NCBI GenBank assembly: GCA_009829735.1 | Contig: CM020618.1 | Span: 40,353,030 to 40,417,029, forward strand | Direction: 5' to 3' | Length of the DNA stretch: 64,000 nt | DNA from: Pyropia yezoensis | Lineage: Eukaryota; Rhodophyta; Bangiophyceae; Bangiales; Bangiaceae | In this document: positions 1 to 11,059 of the stretch, one piece after another | Position numbering within the stretch: the stretch's first letter is position 1 | Layout of the letters: every line of letters starts with the position of its first letter | Program-made: the position numbers and the translations under genes | Notes under the pieces: model-generated | Seen by the model: the letters and a program-made list of their open reading frames with translations, nothing else | The model's database searches: none | Told to the model about the DNA's origin: nothing

Positions 1-430
1 CGCGCAAGATAATGCTTCGGAGGGTAGGGGGGCGACGCCCAGACCGCCGTAGTAGTACTGGTGGGCGGGGCGACATGCCAGATAATGCTTCGGTGGGTTG
101 GGGGGCGACGCCCTCACCGCCGTGGTAGTACCGGTGGGCGGGGCGACATGCCAAATAATGGTTGGGAGGGAGGGGGGCAATGCCCAGACCGCCGTGGTAG
201 TGCTGGTCGGCGGGGCGACGCGCCAGGTAATGGTTGGGAGGGTAGGGGGGCGACGCCGAGACCGCCGTGGTAGTGCTGGTGGGCGGGGCGCCGCGCCAGA
301 TAATGGTTGGGAGGGACGGGGGCGACGCCCAGACCGCTTCAGTGGTGCAGGTGGGTGGGGCGAGGCGTCACACATAGGTTGGGAGGGTGGGGGGGCGGTG
401 CCTAGACCGCAACGGCGGGTCAGGTGGACT
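1..430. repeat. 73-bp minisatellite, inverted copy
   Basis: About five units of the roughly 73-bp tandem repeat also found at 5640-6870, here in reverse complement. Each unit contains a CCGCCGTGGTAGTA core followed by a gggcggggcgac block. The array continues beyond the left edge of the window. Confidence 0.9.
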
Positions 431-968
431 GGGCAGATGGCCGAGTGTGTGTATGAGGGGAGGGGGGGGGCACCCGGACCGCCGTTGTGGTGCAGGCGGG
501 CGGTGCAAAGTGTCGAGTTGTGGTCGGGTGGGTTGGCGGTGAGCAGCGTTCTGAGCGCCGGCGTGCGTCTGTGGGGTGATTGGCCAAGCGAAAGGCCAGG
601 AGTCGTGGTGGCACTCGTTTCGCACCAAGTCAATCGTCCTTTCCCGTGCCCAGACGCGCCTTCCACATGTGGTCAAGGGCCGCCGATAGCCACACCACTG
701 GTGCTGACGTGCAGAGCATCCCGGAATTTTCTTGCTTGTCGCCTTTAATTCGTCGCGATGTGTCAATCGTAAATCTTCCAAGGCTTGGGAGTCCGCGTCT
801 TGATCGCTGTGGCAATCGGTCGATTGGCCTATTTTAACAGTGGACCCGCGAGAGACGGACACCTTTCTGAGGACATCTGGCCCAGAACATGGATCGACCG
901 CAGCGCATTTTCGCCGCCCTCGAGAGCGACGATCAACGAAAGGGGGTGATAGTATTGGAGAAAGACTG
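1..968. repeat. Left arm of a large, nearly perfect inverted repeat
   Basis: Reads as the reverse complement of 5064-6030, with position x pairing with 6031-x. Only scattered substitutions and one 1-bp indel near the inner end are visible. The inner end lies near 968. The outer end lies beyond the start of the window, because homology is still present at base 1. The inner half is ordinary sequence and the outer half (about 1-430) is the 73-bp minisatellite. The two arms bracket a 4.1-kb segment holding the GT61 gene. Confidence 0.95.
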
Positions 969-1118
969 CATTAAGAGCTGACCTGATCTGCCTCGTGCAA
1001 GGCGCCTCTCGGATTATCAGGGAGGAGACGCGTGGCGTTGCCGGCGTCGTCCTTCTGCACTCCACCCCGCCAGTGTCGGCGGCGGCGGGTCTTGAGACGG
1101 CGGGTCTGGAGACGGCGG

Positions 1119-1165
<47 letters not shown>

Positions 1166-2164
1166 AGCTAGACGGCGGGTCAAGACGGCGGGCCACGGTC
1201 GTCACCGCCGTTGCCGGCGGCGGCGGCGAGTCGAGCCGGCGAGAAACCGCAGCCGCCACCGTCAGCTGCCGCTGCCGCGGCCGCCGCTGCCGCGGCCGCC
1301 GCTGCCGCCGCCAGCTGCCGCTGCAGCGGCGGGGGAGTAGCACCGCCGCCGTCACCGCCGCCGTCCCGTGCGGCAAGGGAGGGCGTCACCCCCCCCCCCC
1401 CCCCCCACAACCGTGACCACCCCCGTCGGCGGTGACGGCGGCCGCCAATGGCCGCCGCCCACCGCGACTCCCCCCCCCCCCCCCCCCCCCCTCTCGTGGC
1501 GGTCGCCACCTCGGCTGCGCCGCCGCCCCGCCTGACCCCCCCCTCCGACGAATTGGCCGCGCCCGCGGGGGCGTGGCACGTGTGTCCCCAATCAGCAGCC
1601 CGCCACATGCAGAGGGCGGCGGGGCTCTGCCCACCCGCCGTGCCAGCGACGCAACCGGGGCGCGCGGGGGGTCTGCCGCGCCCTCGGTGGAGCGCGTGGG
1701 GACACTGACGTAGCGGCCACCGGTTGGGCGCTATCCTCCTCCTCCCCACCCACCCCAACAACCCCCCCTTCCCCCACCCGCAACACCCGCCGTCCGGCGG
1801 TCTCCAAACCGACGGCCGCTGCGGCGGGGGCGGAGGCACGACCGCCGGGTCGTCGTCGTCCCCCCCCCCATCCTCCACGACCCCCGCCCCTTCTTCCGCC
1901 GCGCAGATGCGCCAATGTCTTTCCCTTGGCGGCGACCGTGCGGAGCTCCCCCCTGGGCTCCTGGTGACGCCCGGGTATGGGCGGCGGCGGCCAACGATTT
2001 TCCCTTCCCCCCCCCCGCCCCCTTTCCCCTGCCCCCCCGCGGCCGCTACAGTCTGGGTGCGCCTTGGCATTGAGGAAACCTCACCGGCACGAGAACCCGC
2101 GGCAGACTGTTGTACACGGCGTGGCCAATGAGGACGCACTGCCCCCTTGCGCTCCTCTCCGCCG
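969..2164. other. Gene-free GC-rich spacer with GCC tracts and poly-C runs
   Basis: Holds GCC triplet tracts around 1117-1158 and 1270-1320, plus uninterrupted C runs at 1389-1406 (18) and 1470-1491 (22). Open frames here on both strands are Ala, Pro, Arg or Gly runs without recognisable domains, so I call no gene. It lies 3' of the GT61 gene. Confidence 0.6.
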
Positions 2165-4586
2165 TCATCTTGTCCTGGCGCCGTTCCGCGCGGCCGCCTC
2201 GGCCAGGCGGCGGTGGATGAGGCCGGCCAACGCGGGCACGCCCCCCCCCGCCGGGTCGAGGCGGAGGTCCCACTCCCTCCCCTCCCCCCCCCCCCCCCCC
2301 CCCCCCCCCACTACCGGCACCGCGTCGTACGACACGCCGTCCACCAGGGCCGCCACGTTGGCAAAGTACGCGTACCGCCGGGCAGGGACAGCCAGCTCGA
2401 CGACCGCCCCCCCCGGGGGAAGGCCCAGCGCCCCCACCAGCCCGGCCCCGTGGGCGCCCACCAGCACCCCACACTCGGCCAAGATGGACCGCAGCTGTCC
2501 TGCGACGCTGCTGTTGCGGGGGGAGGGGGACACCCCGTTGCCGGGGGAGGGGAGCGAAAGTGCGGATGACGACAAAGAGGCGGTGGTGGTGGCCGCTGCT
2601 GTTGCCTTCCCGGCGGGCGGGACGACGCCCAGGGATGGGGCGAGAAAGAGGGGCGACCGAAGCGCCTGGAGCAGCTGTAGCAGCAGCTTCGGATGCAAGT
2701 TGCGCGCCGGTTTGCCGCTGCTGCCGCCGCTTGGGCTCCTGTCCTGCCGGCTAATTAGGCACGCGTGGCGGGCGCCACTTGGAAGGGGGGCCTCCGGGCC
2801 AGCGTGAGCGGCGGTGGTGGCGATAGCAGCAGCAGCGTTGGCGACAGCGCTAGTAGAGGTGGTGGTGGGCGCTCCCTCGTGCCCATCGGGGTCGGTATCA
2901 GGTGTCGCTCGTGACACGGGCGGGCGGGCTGGGGCATTGTTCTCCTCCCCCCCCCGGAGGAGTTGAAGTGAGCGCGAGGCGGGGGCACCCGCGAGCAGCG
3001 CCACTCGGTAAGCGTTGACAAGCGAGCCGCGGCACACACACCCCCACACGTCGGGCGACCGCAGGTCCGCCGCCAGGCGGCCGTCCCACGCCAGGTCCCA
3101 CAGCAGACCGTCCCGCCACGGCACCACCACACGCTCGAGGCGGCCATCGCCCGCGCTCGCCTCCACTAGCAGCCGTCGCAGAGGTTCGGTCGCTGCGGCC
3201 GCAGCCGCGGCAGCTGTTGCCACCCCCGCCGCCGCACCCTCCGGGTCTTTTGGGGCCGTGCTTGCTGCCGTTTCTGCGGATGGGGTGCGGGCGACAAACA
3301 GGCGCGCGCGCAGCGCGTCGGCCACCCCCTGCAGGTGGACGCCCGTGTGGCCCGGTAGGGCGGCCATCACCGCGGGCGTTGCCTCGAAGGGCAGTCCATC
3401 GGGGGGCAGCCCCGCAACCGTCCATACAGACGGCCCCAACAGCAGGACTACCGCAGGCAGTTTGGCGCGGGGGACACTACCGCCGCTGTTTGCGGCGGTG
3501 TCGGCGGTAGCGGCAGCAGCAATCCAAGGAGGCGGCGGCAGCGGCGACGGCAGCGGCAGTACGACCGTCGAAGCCGCGACGGCCGCCCACACGCCATAGA
3601 GGGCGGCGTGGTAGTGCCACAGGTTGGTGCCCGCCGCGTTGAGCAAGTCCCCCCATCCGTTCCCGTCAAGCGAAACACCAATCACGCCAGAAAGGGTCTC
3701 GGCACGGACGCCCTCAACCCCGCCACCCGGCGCCTCCCCACCTGCCACGTTGCCGCGACTCCCGCCGCCGACATTGACGTCGACGGTGTCCCCATGTGCT
3801 TTTTCCGTGGCTCCGCTGCCACTTGCTTCGATACTTTCGCGGCTACTGCTGCTGTCGATGACGCCACCACTACTGCCACTACTGCCGCCACCGCTGACTC
3901 CGTCTCTGAGGTCCTTGCCATCGCCGCTGTCATCCTTGCACAGCAGTCGCACCACCCACGTGGGAACGGCGGTGCTAGCGTCGTTGCCCTCCCCACAGCC
4001 TCCCTGCCGCCCCCGGGCGCGTCGGTAGACCGTCATGGATACTTCCCCCGTCGCCGACGGGGCGCCCGACCGGGTATGGCGCCACGCCTCCACCACCAAC
4101 CCCGCGCCGACACCGCCGCCGCCGTCGCCGCCGCCGTCGCCGCCGACCACCGCCGCCACCGTGCGGGGGCCGGCAAGGAAGTCCGTCCACCCCCACACCC
4201 CACATCCCACCCCTGCACCGTCGTCGGCCGCTGCCGCCGCCGCGGCTACGCCCACCGCACCCGCCGGGGAGCGGGGTGCTGTCCGCCACGGCGGCCCGCC
4301 AGACGATGACGAAGAGGCACCCACGACGACGTCGCCGCCGCCGCGCTCACCCCCTCTCCAGAGAAGGGTGGCCCGCCACGTTGCTCCCGCGGTGGTGGGC
4401 CGCAGCCAGCCTCCAACGGCGACCACCGTCAGTACCGCCAGGGCCACCAGGTACCGCCGGTGCACCGACAACAACAGCGGGGAGGGGGGAGGAGCTGCGG
4501 GGACGGGGGCTCCCGCTGACAGGAGTGGCGGGGGGGGGGGGGGGGGGGGGGGGGGGGGCGGGCAGGAGCGGTCGGGAGAGAGCCAT
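2165..4586 (-). CDS. Glycosyltransferase family 61 protein (type II Golgi membrane enzyme), one frame break
   Basis: Probable GT61 (DUF563) glycosyltransferase, a family that transfers xylose, arabinose or GlcNAc onto glycans in the secretory pathway; the substrate is not predictable here. A signal anchor (YLVALAVLTVVAVGGWL, about 4400-4452) follows a Pro-rich tail. Family motifs in order are NLWHYHAALYGVW (about 3592-3627), a CRGSLVNAYRVALL block, LISRQ, and the diagnostic GAHGAGLVGALGLPPGG (about 2409-2461) followed by VVEL. The catalytic frame is open upstream to 4759 but has no ATG before the anchor. An ATG at 4586 (MALSRPLLPA) lies in another frame and would join across the G29 run at 4530-4558 if one base were removed, giving about 806 aa. 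I therefore chose 4586. Long Gly/Ala/Ser insertions separate the motifs. The gene sits between inverted arms. Family call is firm; start is inferred. Confidence 0.75.
4530..4558. repeat. G29 homopolymer inside the GT61 N-terminal coding region
   Basis: Twenty-nine consecutive G (C29 on the coding strand, read as poly-Pro). Its length decides whether the ATG at 4586 is in frame with the membrane anchor and catalytic domain. Confidence 0.95.
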
Positions 4587-5063
4587 GAACGCCGCTCCCG
4601 GCAGTCGCTTGAAGGCAATGGAGGGGCGAACCTGGTTGAAAGGGAATGCCCGCCTTCCACCCGTCTGTGACCGTCCCGGCCGCGCCGCGCCGTGTGCGGG
4701 GCGAGGAGGGATTGCAGCGGCCGCTGGAAGCGGACGAGGTGATGAAGACGCCGCCCCACGAACTGGTGACACGGTCCATGTCAGAGCGGACGGCAGCAGC
4801 TCATCGCCGCCGCGGCCGCGCGTCGCCTCGGCCGCGTCGATCAGCGTCACAGGGGACATTCGCGGTGCCGACACATGACGGCGAGAATCATCTGAGCCCT
4901 ACGGGCCAACGCATGACCTCCTCAGCCGTGGGAACGGCAAGTGGTCCTTCTCGCCGTCCACTCGTGTGACCACAGTCAAGCTATGGGTACAGTGTCGGTC
5001 CCGGACGGCAGGGGCTCGTGAGGAGGGGCTCGACCGCCGCGGGAGCTGTCAGCTGGCAAGGTA
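4587..5063. other. Spacer 5' of the GT61 gene
   Basis: Between the proposed GT61 start and the right inverted arm. It should contain the GT61 promoter. I see no clear TATA box and no other gene. Confidence 0.4.
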
Positions 5064-6030
5064 CAGTCTTCTCCAATACTATCACCCTCCTTCGTCGATC
5101 GTCGCTCTCGAGGGCGGCGAAAATGCGCTGCGGTCGATCCATGTTCTGGGCCAGATGTCCTCAGAAAGGTGTCCGTCTCTCGCGGGTCCACTGTTAAAAT
5201 AGGCCAATCGACCGATTGCCACAGCGATCAAGACGCGGACTCCCAAGCCTTGGAAGATTTACGATTGACACATCGCGACGAATTAAAGGCGACAAGCAAG
5301 AAAATTCCGGGATGCTCTGCACGTCAGCACCAGTGGTGTGGCTATCGGCGGCCCTTGACCACATGTGGAAGGCGCGTCTGGGCATGGGAAAGGACGATTG
5401 ACTTGGTGCGAAACGAGTGCCACCACGACTCCTGGCCTTTCGCTTGGCCAATCACCCCACAGACGCACGCCGGCGCTCAGAACGCTGCTCACCGCCAACC
5501 CACCCGACCACAACTCGACACTTTGCACCGCCCGCCTGCACCACAACGGCGGTCCGGGTGCCCCCCCCCTCCCCTCATACACACACTCGGCCATCTGCCC
5601 AGTCCACCTGACCCGCCGTTGCGGTCTAGGCACCGCCCCCCCACCCTCCCAACCTATGTGTGACGCCTCGCCCCACCCACCTGCACCACTGAAGCGGTCT
5701 GGGCGTCGCCCCCGTCCCTCCCAACCATTATCTGGCGCGGCGCCCCGCCCACCAGCACTACCACGGCGGTCTCGGCGTCGCCCCCCTACCCTCCCAACCA
5801 TTACCTGGCGCGTCGCCCCGCCGACCAGCACTACCACGGCGGTCTGGGCGTTGCCCCCCTCCCTCCCAACCATTATTTGGCATGTCGCCCCGCCCACCGG
5901 TACTACCACGGCGGTGAGGGCGTCGCCCCCCAACCCACCGAAGCATTATCTGGCATGTCGCCCCGCCCACCAGTACTACTACGGCGGTCTGGGCGTCGCC
6001 CCCCTACTCTCCGAAGCATTATCTTGCGCG
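5064..6030. repeat. Right arm of the large inverted repeat
   Basis: Reverse complement of 1-968 with only scattered mismatches: an open frame of 164 codons present in both arms differs by one residue. Its inner boundary lies near 5064, about 480 bp upstream of the GT61 start. Its outer part merges into the continuing minisatellite. Confidence 0.95.
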
Positions 6031-6870
6031 TCGCCCCGCCAACCAGTACTACCACGGCGGTCTGGGCGTCGACCCCCACCCTCCCAACCATTATCTAGCG
6101 CGTCGCCTCGCCGACAAGCACTACCACGGCGGTCTGGGCGTGGCCCCCCTCCCTCTCAACCATTATTTGGCGTGTCGCCCCGCCCTCCAGTACTACCACG
6201 GCTGTCGGGGTGTCGCCCCCCTCCCTCCCAACCAATATGTGGCGCGTCACCCCGTCCACCAGCACTACCACGGCGGTCAGGGCTTCGCTTCCATCCCTCC
6301 CAACCATTATCTGGCGTGTCGCCCCGCCGACAAGCACTACCACGGCGGTCGGGGCGTTGCCCCCCTCCCTCCAAACCGAAATTTGGCGTGTCGCCCCGCC
6401 CGACAGTTCTACCACGGCGGTCTGGGCGTTGTCCCCCTTCCTCCCAACCATTATTTGGCCTGTCGCCCCGCCCACCAGCACGAACACGGCTGTCTGGGCC
6501 TCTCCCCCGCACCCTCCCAACCATTATTTGGCGCGTCGCCCCGCCCACCACCGCTACAACGGCGGTGTGGGCGTAGCCACCCTCCCTCCCAACCAATATT
6601 TGGCGCGTCGCCTTACCCACCAGGACAACTGTAGCGGTCTGGGCGTCGCCCCCCGCCCTCCCAACAATTATCTTGCGCGTCGCCCCGCCCACCAGCACCA
6701 ACACGGCGGTCTGGACGTTGCCCCCGCACCCTTCCAACCATTATCTAGCGCCTCTCCTCGCCCACCTGCACCACTGTAGCGGTATGGGCGTCGCCCCCCC
6801 ACCCTACCAACCATTGTCTGGCGCCTCGCCCCGCCCTCTTGCACCACTGTTGTGGTCTGCGCGTCGCCCC
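5640..6870. repeat. 73-bp minisatellite array
   Basis: About 16 imperfect tandem units. Successive ccacggcgg cores lie at about 5761, 5834, 5906, 5979 and 6052, a spacing of 72-73 bp. Units differ by many substitutions. The array stays open in several frames, so long spurious ORFs occur. Its right end runs into the 3' end of the pogo transposase. Confidence 0.9.
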
Positions 6871-9341
6871 TTTTCGTCCTTTCCATCACCCATCGTTGCC
6901 AGCGCCGCCGCTTCATTTTTATTTGTTTTCCACAAAAGGTGTTATGGCGGCACGTTTTGTTCATGTTTCTGTGGGCTGATCTTCCGCGGACGTGCTTAGC
7001 ACGTCGGCCGTGTCCAGGATAACATCTTCGCCGTCCTCGGCGGCAAACCAAGACATCACCCCGTCCCGCACATCACACACGCTCTCGCCAGAAGAAGCAT
7101 GCGTACCAAGAGTTGTATTCCTCAAAAGAGAAAGCACCTCGTCCACATCCCTCGAAATAGCTTCACCCCCCCCCGTGTACTCTGAGCGAGTGGAAACAAC
7201 AACAGCAGACATCGACGCAGGAAGAATAGTCGACTTTACCCAGCAGTGCACGATGGAGGCAGGCGTTATGGCGCCCCACTCTTCCCAGATGAGGCGAGCT
7301 GCGTCCAGCAGGTGTGCACTCCCACGACCCGCGAGACCGCAGTTTCTTGCCGGCCGTACTTGCGGTCCCGCCGGCGGGAGCACAGCAGCGATGAGGTCCG
7401 CCTGGACTTCTGCGTCCGCGGCGTCACTGGTCGTCTCGTCGACAACCTCTTGAGAAGGGACACTTGCGGGGCCGTAACTGCGCGCGTCGCTGGCTTGTAC
7501 GAGCCACGCACGCTCAACCCAAGCGCTAAAGCCGCGAAGAGGAGCCCCCACGCCGAAGGGCAGCCGCTGCGCCGTGAGGGCCGGGATGGAAGGGAAAAGG
7601 GGTACAGCGGGGGTCACGGGGGGGGACGGATGGGAATTGGCTTGATGGGGGGGGGGTGGGAGAGGGGGTGGTTGGGAGGGGGGTGGTTGGGGGAGGGGGG
7701 GAGCAGAAGGGATGAGGGGAGCTGGGAGGGACCGCACGATGATGGCCAGAAGCCGGCGCTTGTACCGTCGCTTGAGGGCCGCAATCACGCCGGCGTCCAT
7801 CGGCTGGTACACAGCAGTTGTATTTGGCGGCAGGAGGATCAGCTCAACGTCAGGAGCCGCCAACTCGACATCGTGGGTGGCTGAATTGTCCACAATCAGC
7901 ACACACTTCTCACCGCCGTGGCGTGTCCGCACGGCCGGCAAAAACACGTCTTCCCACCATTGCTTGTAAACATGCCTGTCCATCCATGCCTTCTTTTGTG
8001 AAAAGTATGGCAGCGGGCAGGCGTTCCCCTCCCCCCTGAAGCACAGGGGTACCGCAGACGTCCCAGTCATCGCCACGGGCAGCTTGTGCGTGCCTGTGGC
8101 GTTGGCGCAGAGCACCAGCGTCACGCGGTCCATGTTCCGCATTGCCTTCGTGCCACGCGCGCGCGTGCGGTCCCGGCGGGGGGTGTAGGAACGGGAGGGA
8201 AGGCACCGGTAAAGCAATCCCGTCTCGTCCATGTTGTATATGTGATCGGGAGGGTAGCTCTTCAGGCGACGTCTGATGTCCGCGATGGCGGCAGCGGCGG
8301 CAGCGAAATTGACCGCTCCCGCCTGGCCATGCATCGCCACATTGCATATGTTGCGACGCTTCAAAAAGCCGCGCACAAAGCCGTGGCTGGCCGCAAAATC
8401 AGTGATGGATAGGTTGGTCGCAATCACGCTTGCCGCCTCCTGAAGCATCGCCGTGGTGATGGGAATTCGGCGGTGGCCAAGGCAATAGAGGGCAATGTAC
8501 CAATCGTATAGTCGAGTATCCAGCTCGGGCCACTTGCTCCCTCGGCTGTTCACTCGTGCAAGAGTGTGGGCGTCATCCTGCATATCGCGGTATCGCTGAG
8601 CATGGCGCATGATGCCTTTGCCAGTAGATTTCGTGACCGGCGTGGAGAGCTGTTGCAAGACGACGCCCCACGGCACGTTAGCATCCCGTAGCCGAGCAAT
8701 TTGCTTCTTGACCCCCATTGGTATTTGTTGGCGGTGCCGAGCCCGCCGCTGCCCGGCTACCATCATGGCTGGCCGTGACCCATTGGCCTCCTCGGCGTTG
8801 TAGGCTCGCGCAGGATCCTCGTTCCCGGCAGGCATCAGACCCTCACAGGTCGCAGCCGCCGCTCTCGCTGCTACCCGGACAGCATGGGGCCACTCATGCG
8901 TCAATACTGGTACAGCCCTCTCAATCGCAGCCTCGACGGTCGCCGCAATCGCGACGCCTGGGGATGTTAACGGGGGTGCCGGTGGTTCTGGCGTGGTCAT
9001 TGTGGGGACGCACAGTGCCGACCGAGGAAGAAGGCGGGGGGGGCGGGGGCTCGTCGGGGTCGGTGGGGGAAACAGCCGTGTGAGCGACGACGGTAGGCGC
9101 GACGAGGATGGGTGCGACGACGGTGGGCGCGGCGTGGGTGGGTGCGACGACGGTGGGTGCCCTGCGTCACATGCCAGCCGCTGGCTGGCATATCGAGCGA
9201 TAGTAAATTGATCTACATAGCCAGTAACTCGTTTCTAAGTTCTCATTGCGATCGATCGCTGCATCTGGTCCCGACGGTCGGTCGACCTACTTTGGATACT
9301 ATCACCCGGTGATAGCAAAGGAAGGGACAAGAATGGAGAAT
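6871..9341 (-). mobile_element. Pogo/Tigger-type DNA transposon (ends uncertain)
   Basis: Defined by the transposase at 6961-9000. On the 5' side of the transposase, ACTG-TA at 9338-9343 is a plausible terminus: read inward it starts CAGT, as in the second pogo-like element here. It lies 341 bp from the transposase ATG; the equivalent distance from end to ORF start in the second element is 361 bp. No matching CAGT end or TA duplication is visible on the other side, where the minisatellite begins, so the left boundary is a placeholder. Confidence 0.5.
6961..9000 (-). CDS. Pogo/Tigger-family DDE transposase
   Basis: 679-residue protein from an ATG at 9000. A helix-turn-helix region (about residues 85-150) is followed by a CENP-B-type DNA-binding domain containing FAASHGFVRGFLKRRNI. 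The DDE_1 nuclease core then follows: first Asp in NMDETG (about 257), then GLLYRCLPSRSYTP, second Asp in LIVDNSATH (about 370) and third Asp in YQPMDAGVI (about 401). The 30-residue spacing between the last two acids fits the pogo DD30D class. All three catalytic acids are present and the frame is unbroken, so the protein may be functional. A Pro-rich stretch of about 50 residues follows the core, then a tail with an AARLIWEEW motif that recurs in the degenerate relative at 40697-42140. It cuts and pastes DNA at TA sites. Confidence 0.93.
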   Translation of the reverse strand: MTTPEPPAPPLTSPGVAIAATVEAAIERAVPVLTHEWPHAVRVAARAAAATCEGLMPAGNEDPARAYNAEEANGSRPAMMVAGQRRARHRQQIPMGVKKQIARLRDANVPWGVVLQQLSTPVTKSTGKGIMRHAQRYRDMQDDAHTLARVNSRGSKWPELDTRLYDWYIALYCLGHRRIPITTAMLQEAASVIATNLSITDFAASHGFVRGFLKRRNICNVAMHGQAGAVNFAAAAAAIADIRRRLKSYPPDHIYNMDETGLLYRCLPSRSYTPRRDRTRARGTKAMRNMDRVTLVLCANATGTHKLPVAMTGTSAVPLCFRGEGNACPLPYFSQKKAWMDRHVYKQWWEDVFLPAVRTRHGGEKCVLIVDNSATHDVELAAPDVELILLPPNTTAVYQPMDAGVIAALKRRYKRRLLAIIVRSLPAPLIPSAPPLPQPPPSQPPPLPPPPHQANSHPSPPVTPAVPLFPSIPALTAQRLPFGVGAPLRGFSAWVERAWLVQASDARSYGPASVPSQEVVDETTSDAADAEVQADLIAAVLPPAGPQVRPARNCGLAGRGSAHLLDAARLIWEEWGAITPASIVHCWVKSTILPASMSAVVVSTRSEYTGGGEAISRDVDEVLSLLRNTTLGTHASSGESVCDVRDGVMSWFAAEDGEDVILDTADVLSTSAEDQPTET

Positions 9342-9863
9342 AACTGTATCCCAGAGGAGCCGATCTTGATCCCGGTCCGCCTGGCGAATGTCATATCTCA
9401 ATCGCAGACGGCCAGCACGTGACGATGTGGTCTTCCCAGGGGCAAAATCAGAGGGCTGTGGTCCACTCAAAGCACAGAAGGGACTCTCGTCTTCTCAGCA
9501 TCGTGAGGACCTGCTCCCATGGGTTGACGACGGCCATGGAAGAAGAGTCACGCGGTGGCCTCCAATGGGTCACGTCATGGCAAACGCGCGAGGCGCGCGT
9601 TTGCACCACCAGGAAAGGTTGGCATTTACCGATCGGTACGATTTTCGATACATACCTCTTACCGAGCGTTGAAGCGAATTATCGATACCATATCGGTAAA
9701 TCGGTACATTACATTTACGAATCCTTAATATTTCTGCAAGCATTCTAGATATGTCTAGGTATCTATCTATCTACCTAAATCTATGTCAGAGCTCTGCGGC
9801 CAAGATAGGCTCTTAACTGAGTGACATCTCCCGTCCGCCACCTGACAGGCGCACCCGCGCGGC
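9342..9863. other. AT-richer intergenic stretch
   Basis: Markedly less GC-rich than its surroundings. Around 9620-9790 it contains repeated cgatacc/tcggtac-like words and a tatctatctatctacc run. No coding or structural RNA feature is recognised. Confidence 0.4.
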
Positions 9864-10127
9864 ATGGTCGTGCAAGCTGCGGGCCTTGCCCATTTGGACC
9901 AGTGTGTGCCCGAGTCGCCGCCCCTCCCCAACGGAAGCGACGCACGGGTGCAAGCCCTTTTCCACTCGGTTGGACTTCTGCACGTGCCCGTTGCGCCGGC
10001 GCCGCGCGTCCAAGACAACCTGGGTGAGGATGTGTACCACGCGATGCTCATCACCTGTCTCTCCAAATGGGCAAGCCCAGCGCCGTCGGGTAGCAGTTCG
10101 AGTGCGGAACAGCAGCAGCATCACTGA
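9864..10127 (+). CDS. Small hypothetical ORF (87 aa)
   Basis: Starts with an ATG and shows mixed amino-acid composition, unlike the Ala/Pro/Arg shadow frames around it. It includes GLAHLDQCVPESPPLPNGSD and NLGEDVYHAMLITCLSKW, and ends in a Ser/Gln/His run. I do not recognise a family. It could be an exon of an unannotated gene, a remnant of a mobile element, or chance. The overlapping minus-strand frame of 134 codons (9813-10214) looks equally unremarkable. Confidence 0.25.
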   Translation: MVVQAAGLAHLDQCVPESPPLPNGSDARVQALFHSVGLLHVPVAPAPRVQDNLGEDVYHAMLITCLSKWASPAPSGSSSSAEQQQHH

Positions 10128-11021
10128 CAGGTGCAGCAGCAGCGCATCAATGACCTGACCTGCGCGCGACGCTGACAAGATACGAACTCGTACGGCGGCT
10201 GCTCGGCTACGCAATACATGAGCTGTGCTACTCTGCGAGGTGCCCAGCCGTACTGTGCTGTACAGAACAGTACATTACAATACGTATGCATACCGAAGTC
10301 GAACGTCTGCTCATCCCCCGCCCTCTGCCCTCCCTCTCCCCCTCCCCTCCCCCCCGTCCCCACCCCCCGCCCTTACCCCATCGCCCCCCGCCCCCGCCCC
10401 ACACGCGGGGGGCCGCCCGGCCGACATGCCGCGACCGAGACTCGGCCATGCCCCACCGCCGCGGGGTGCCCGCCGCCGCCCCCGCCGCACGCGGCGGGCG
10501 TGCGCGCGCCAAGGCAGCTGCACAGAGTGTATTGGTGCGGCCGCCAGTGCCGCCGCGCCCACGCCGCCCCCCCCGTATGGCCGCCAGATCGGCCGGCCGG
10601 AGGGCACCACAGTGCCACGGCCGCGCCGTCCGCAATGCCACCACTCCCTGCGGCGAGTGCCCTGCCCCTTGCCCCCCCTTGGCGGCGGTGTGCCGCCGCT
10701 CCTCCCTACCAACCGCCGAACTGGCGACGGCGGCGGGGTACCGCAGGGGTGGGCCGCCACGCGTTGCCGCCGGTGCCGCCGTCGCTGATCAGCAGCCGTC
10801 GACCAGGGGGGGGGGGGGAAGGCCATCCGGCGAGCCACGGTCGGTCAACGGGGGAAGGGTGCCGGGGACCAGCGCAGCACTGCTTATCCCCTGTCAAAAT
10901 TTTCTTCCTCAGCCGAACGGACTGGTGGGGCGTGTGGCCGGCAGAGGCGCCGCCGGCGGCTGCCCGTCGTCACGCGCCCGCGGCGGCGTACGGCGGCGCG
11001 GCCCGCGCGCCGTCGGCCGCG

Positions 11022-11059
<38 letters not shown>

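Noticed and set aside
368-862. 164-codon frame present in both inverted arms
   Set aside because: No ATG, no domain; its conservation follows from the arms being near-identical DNA.
1180-2139. Minus-strand frame of 319 codons
   Set aside because: Arg/Gly/Ala runs from GCC triplets and poly-C; no domain or start context.
5365-6576. Open frame of 403 codons with repeats
   Set aside because: It is the 73-bp minisatellite read in one frame; other frames are equally open.
5640-6870. Possible CRISPR-like array
   Set aside because: Units are contiguous and imperfect, with no unique spacers; the sequence is eukaryotic.
6871-6960. Left terminal repeat of the intact pogo element
   Set aside because: No TA-CAGT sequence found there; ACTGTA words in the minisatellite have the wrong orientation.
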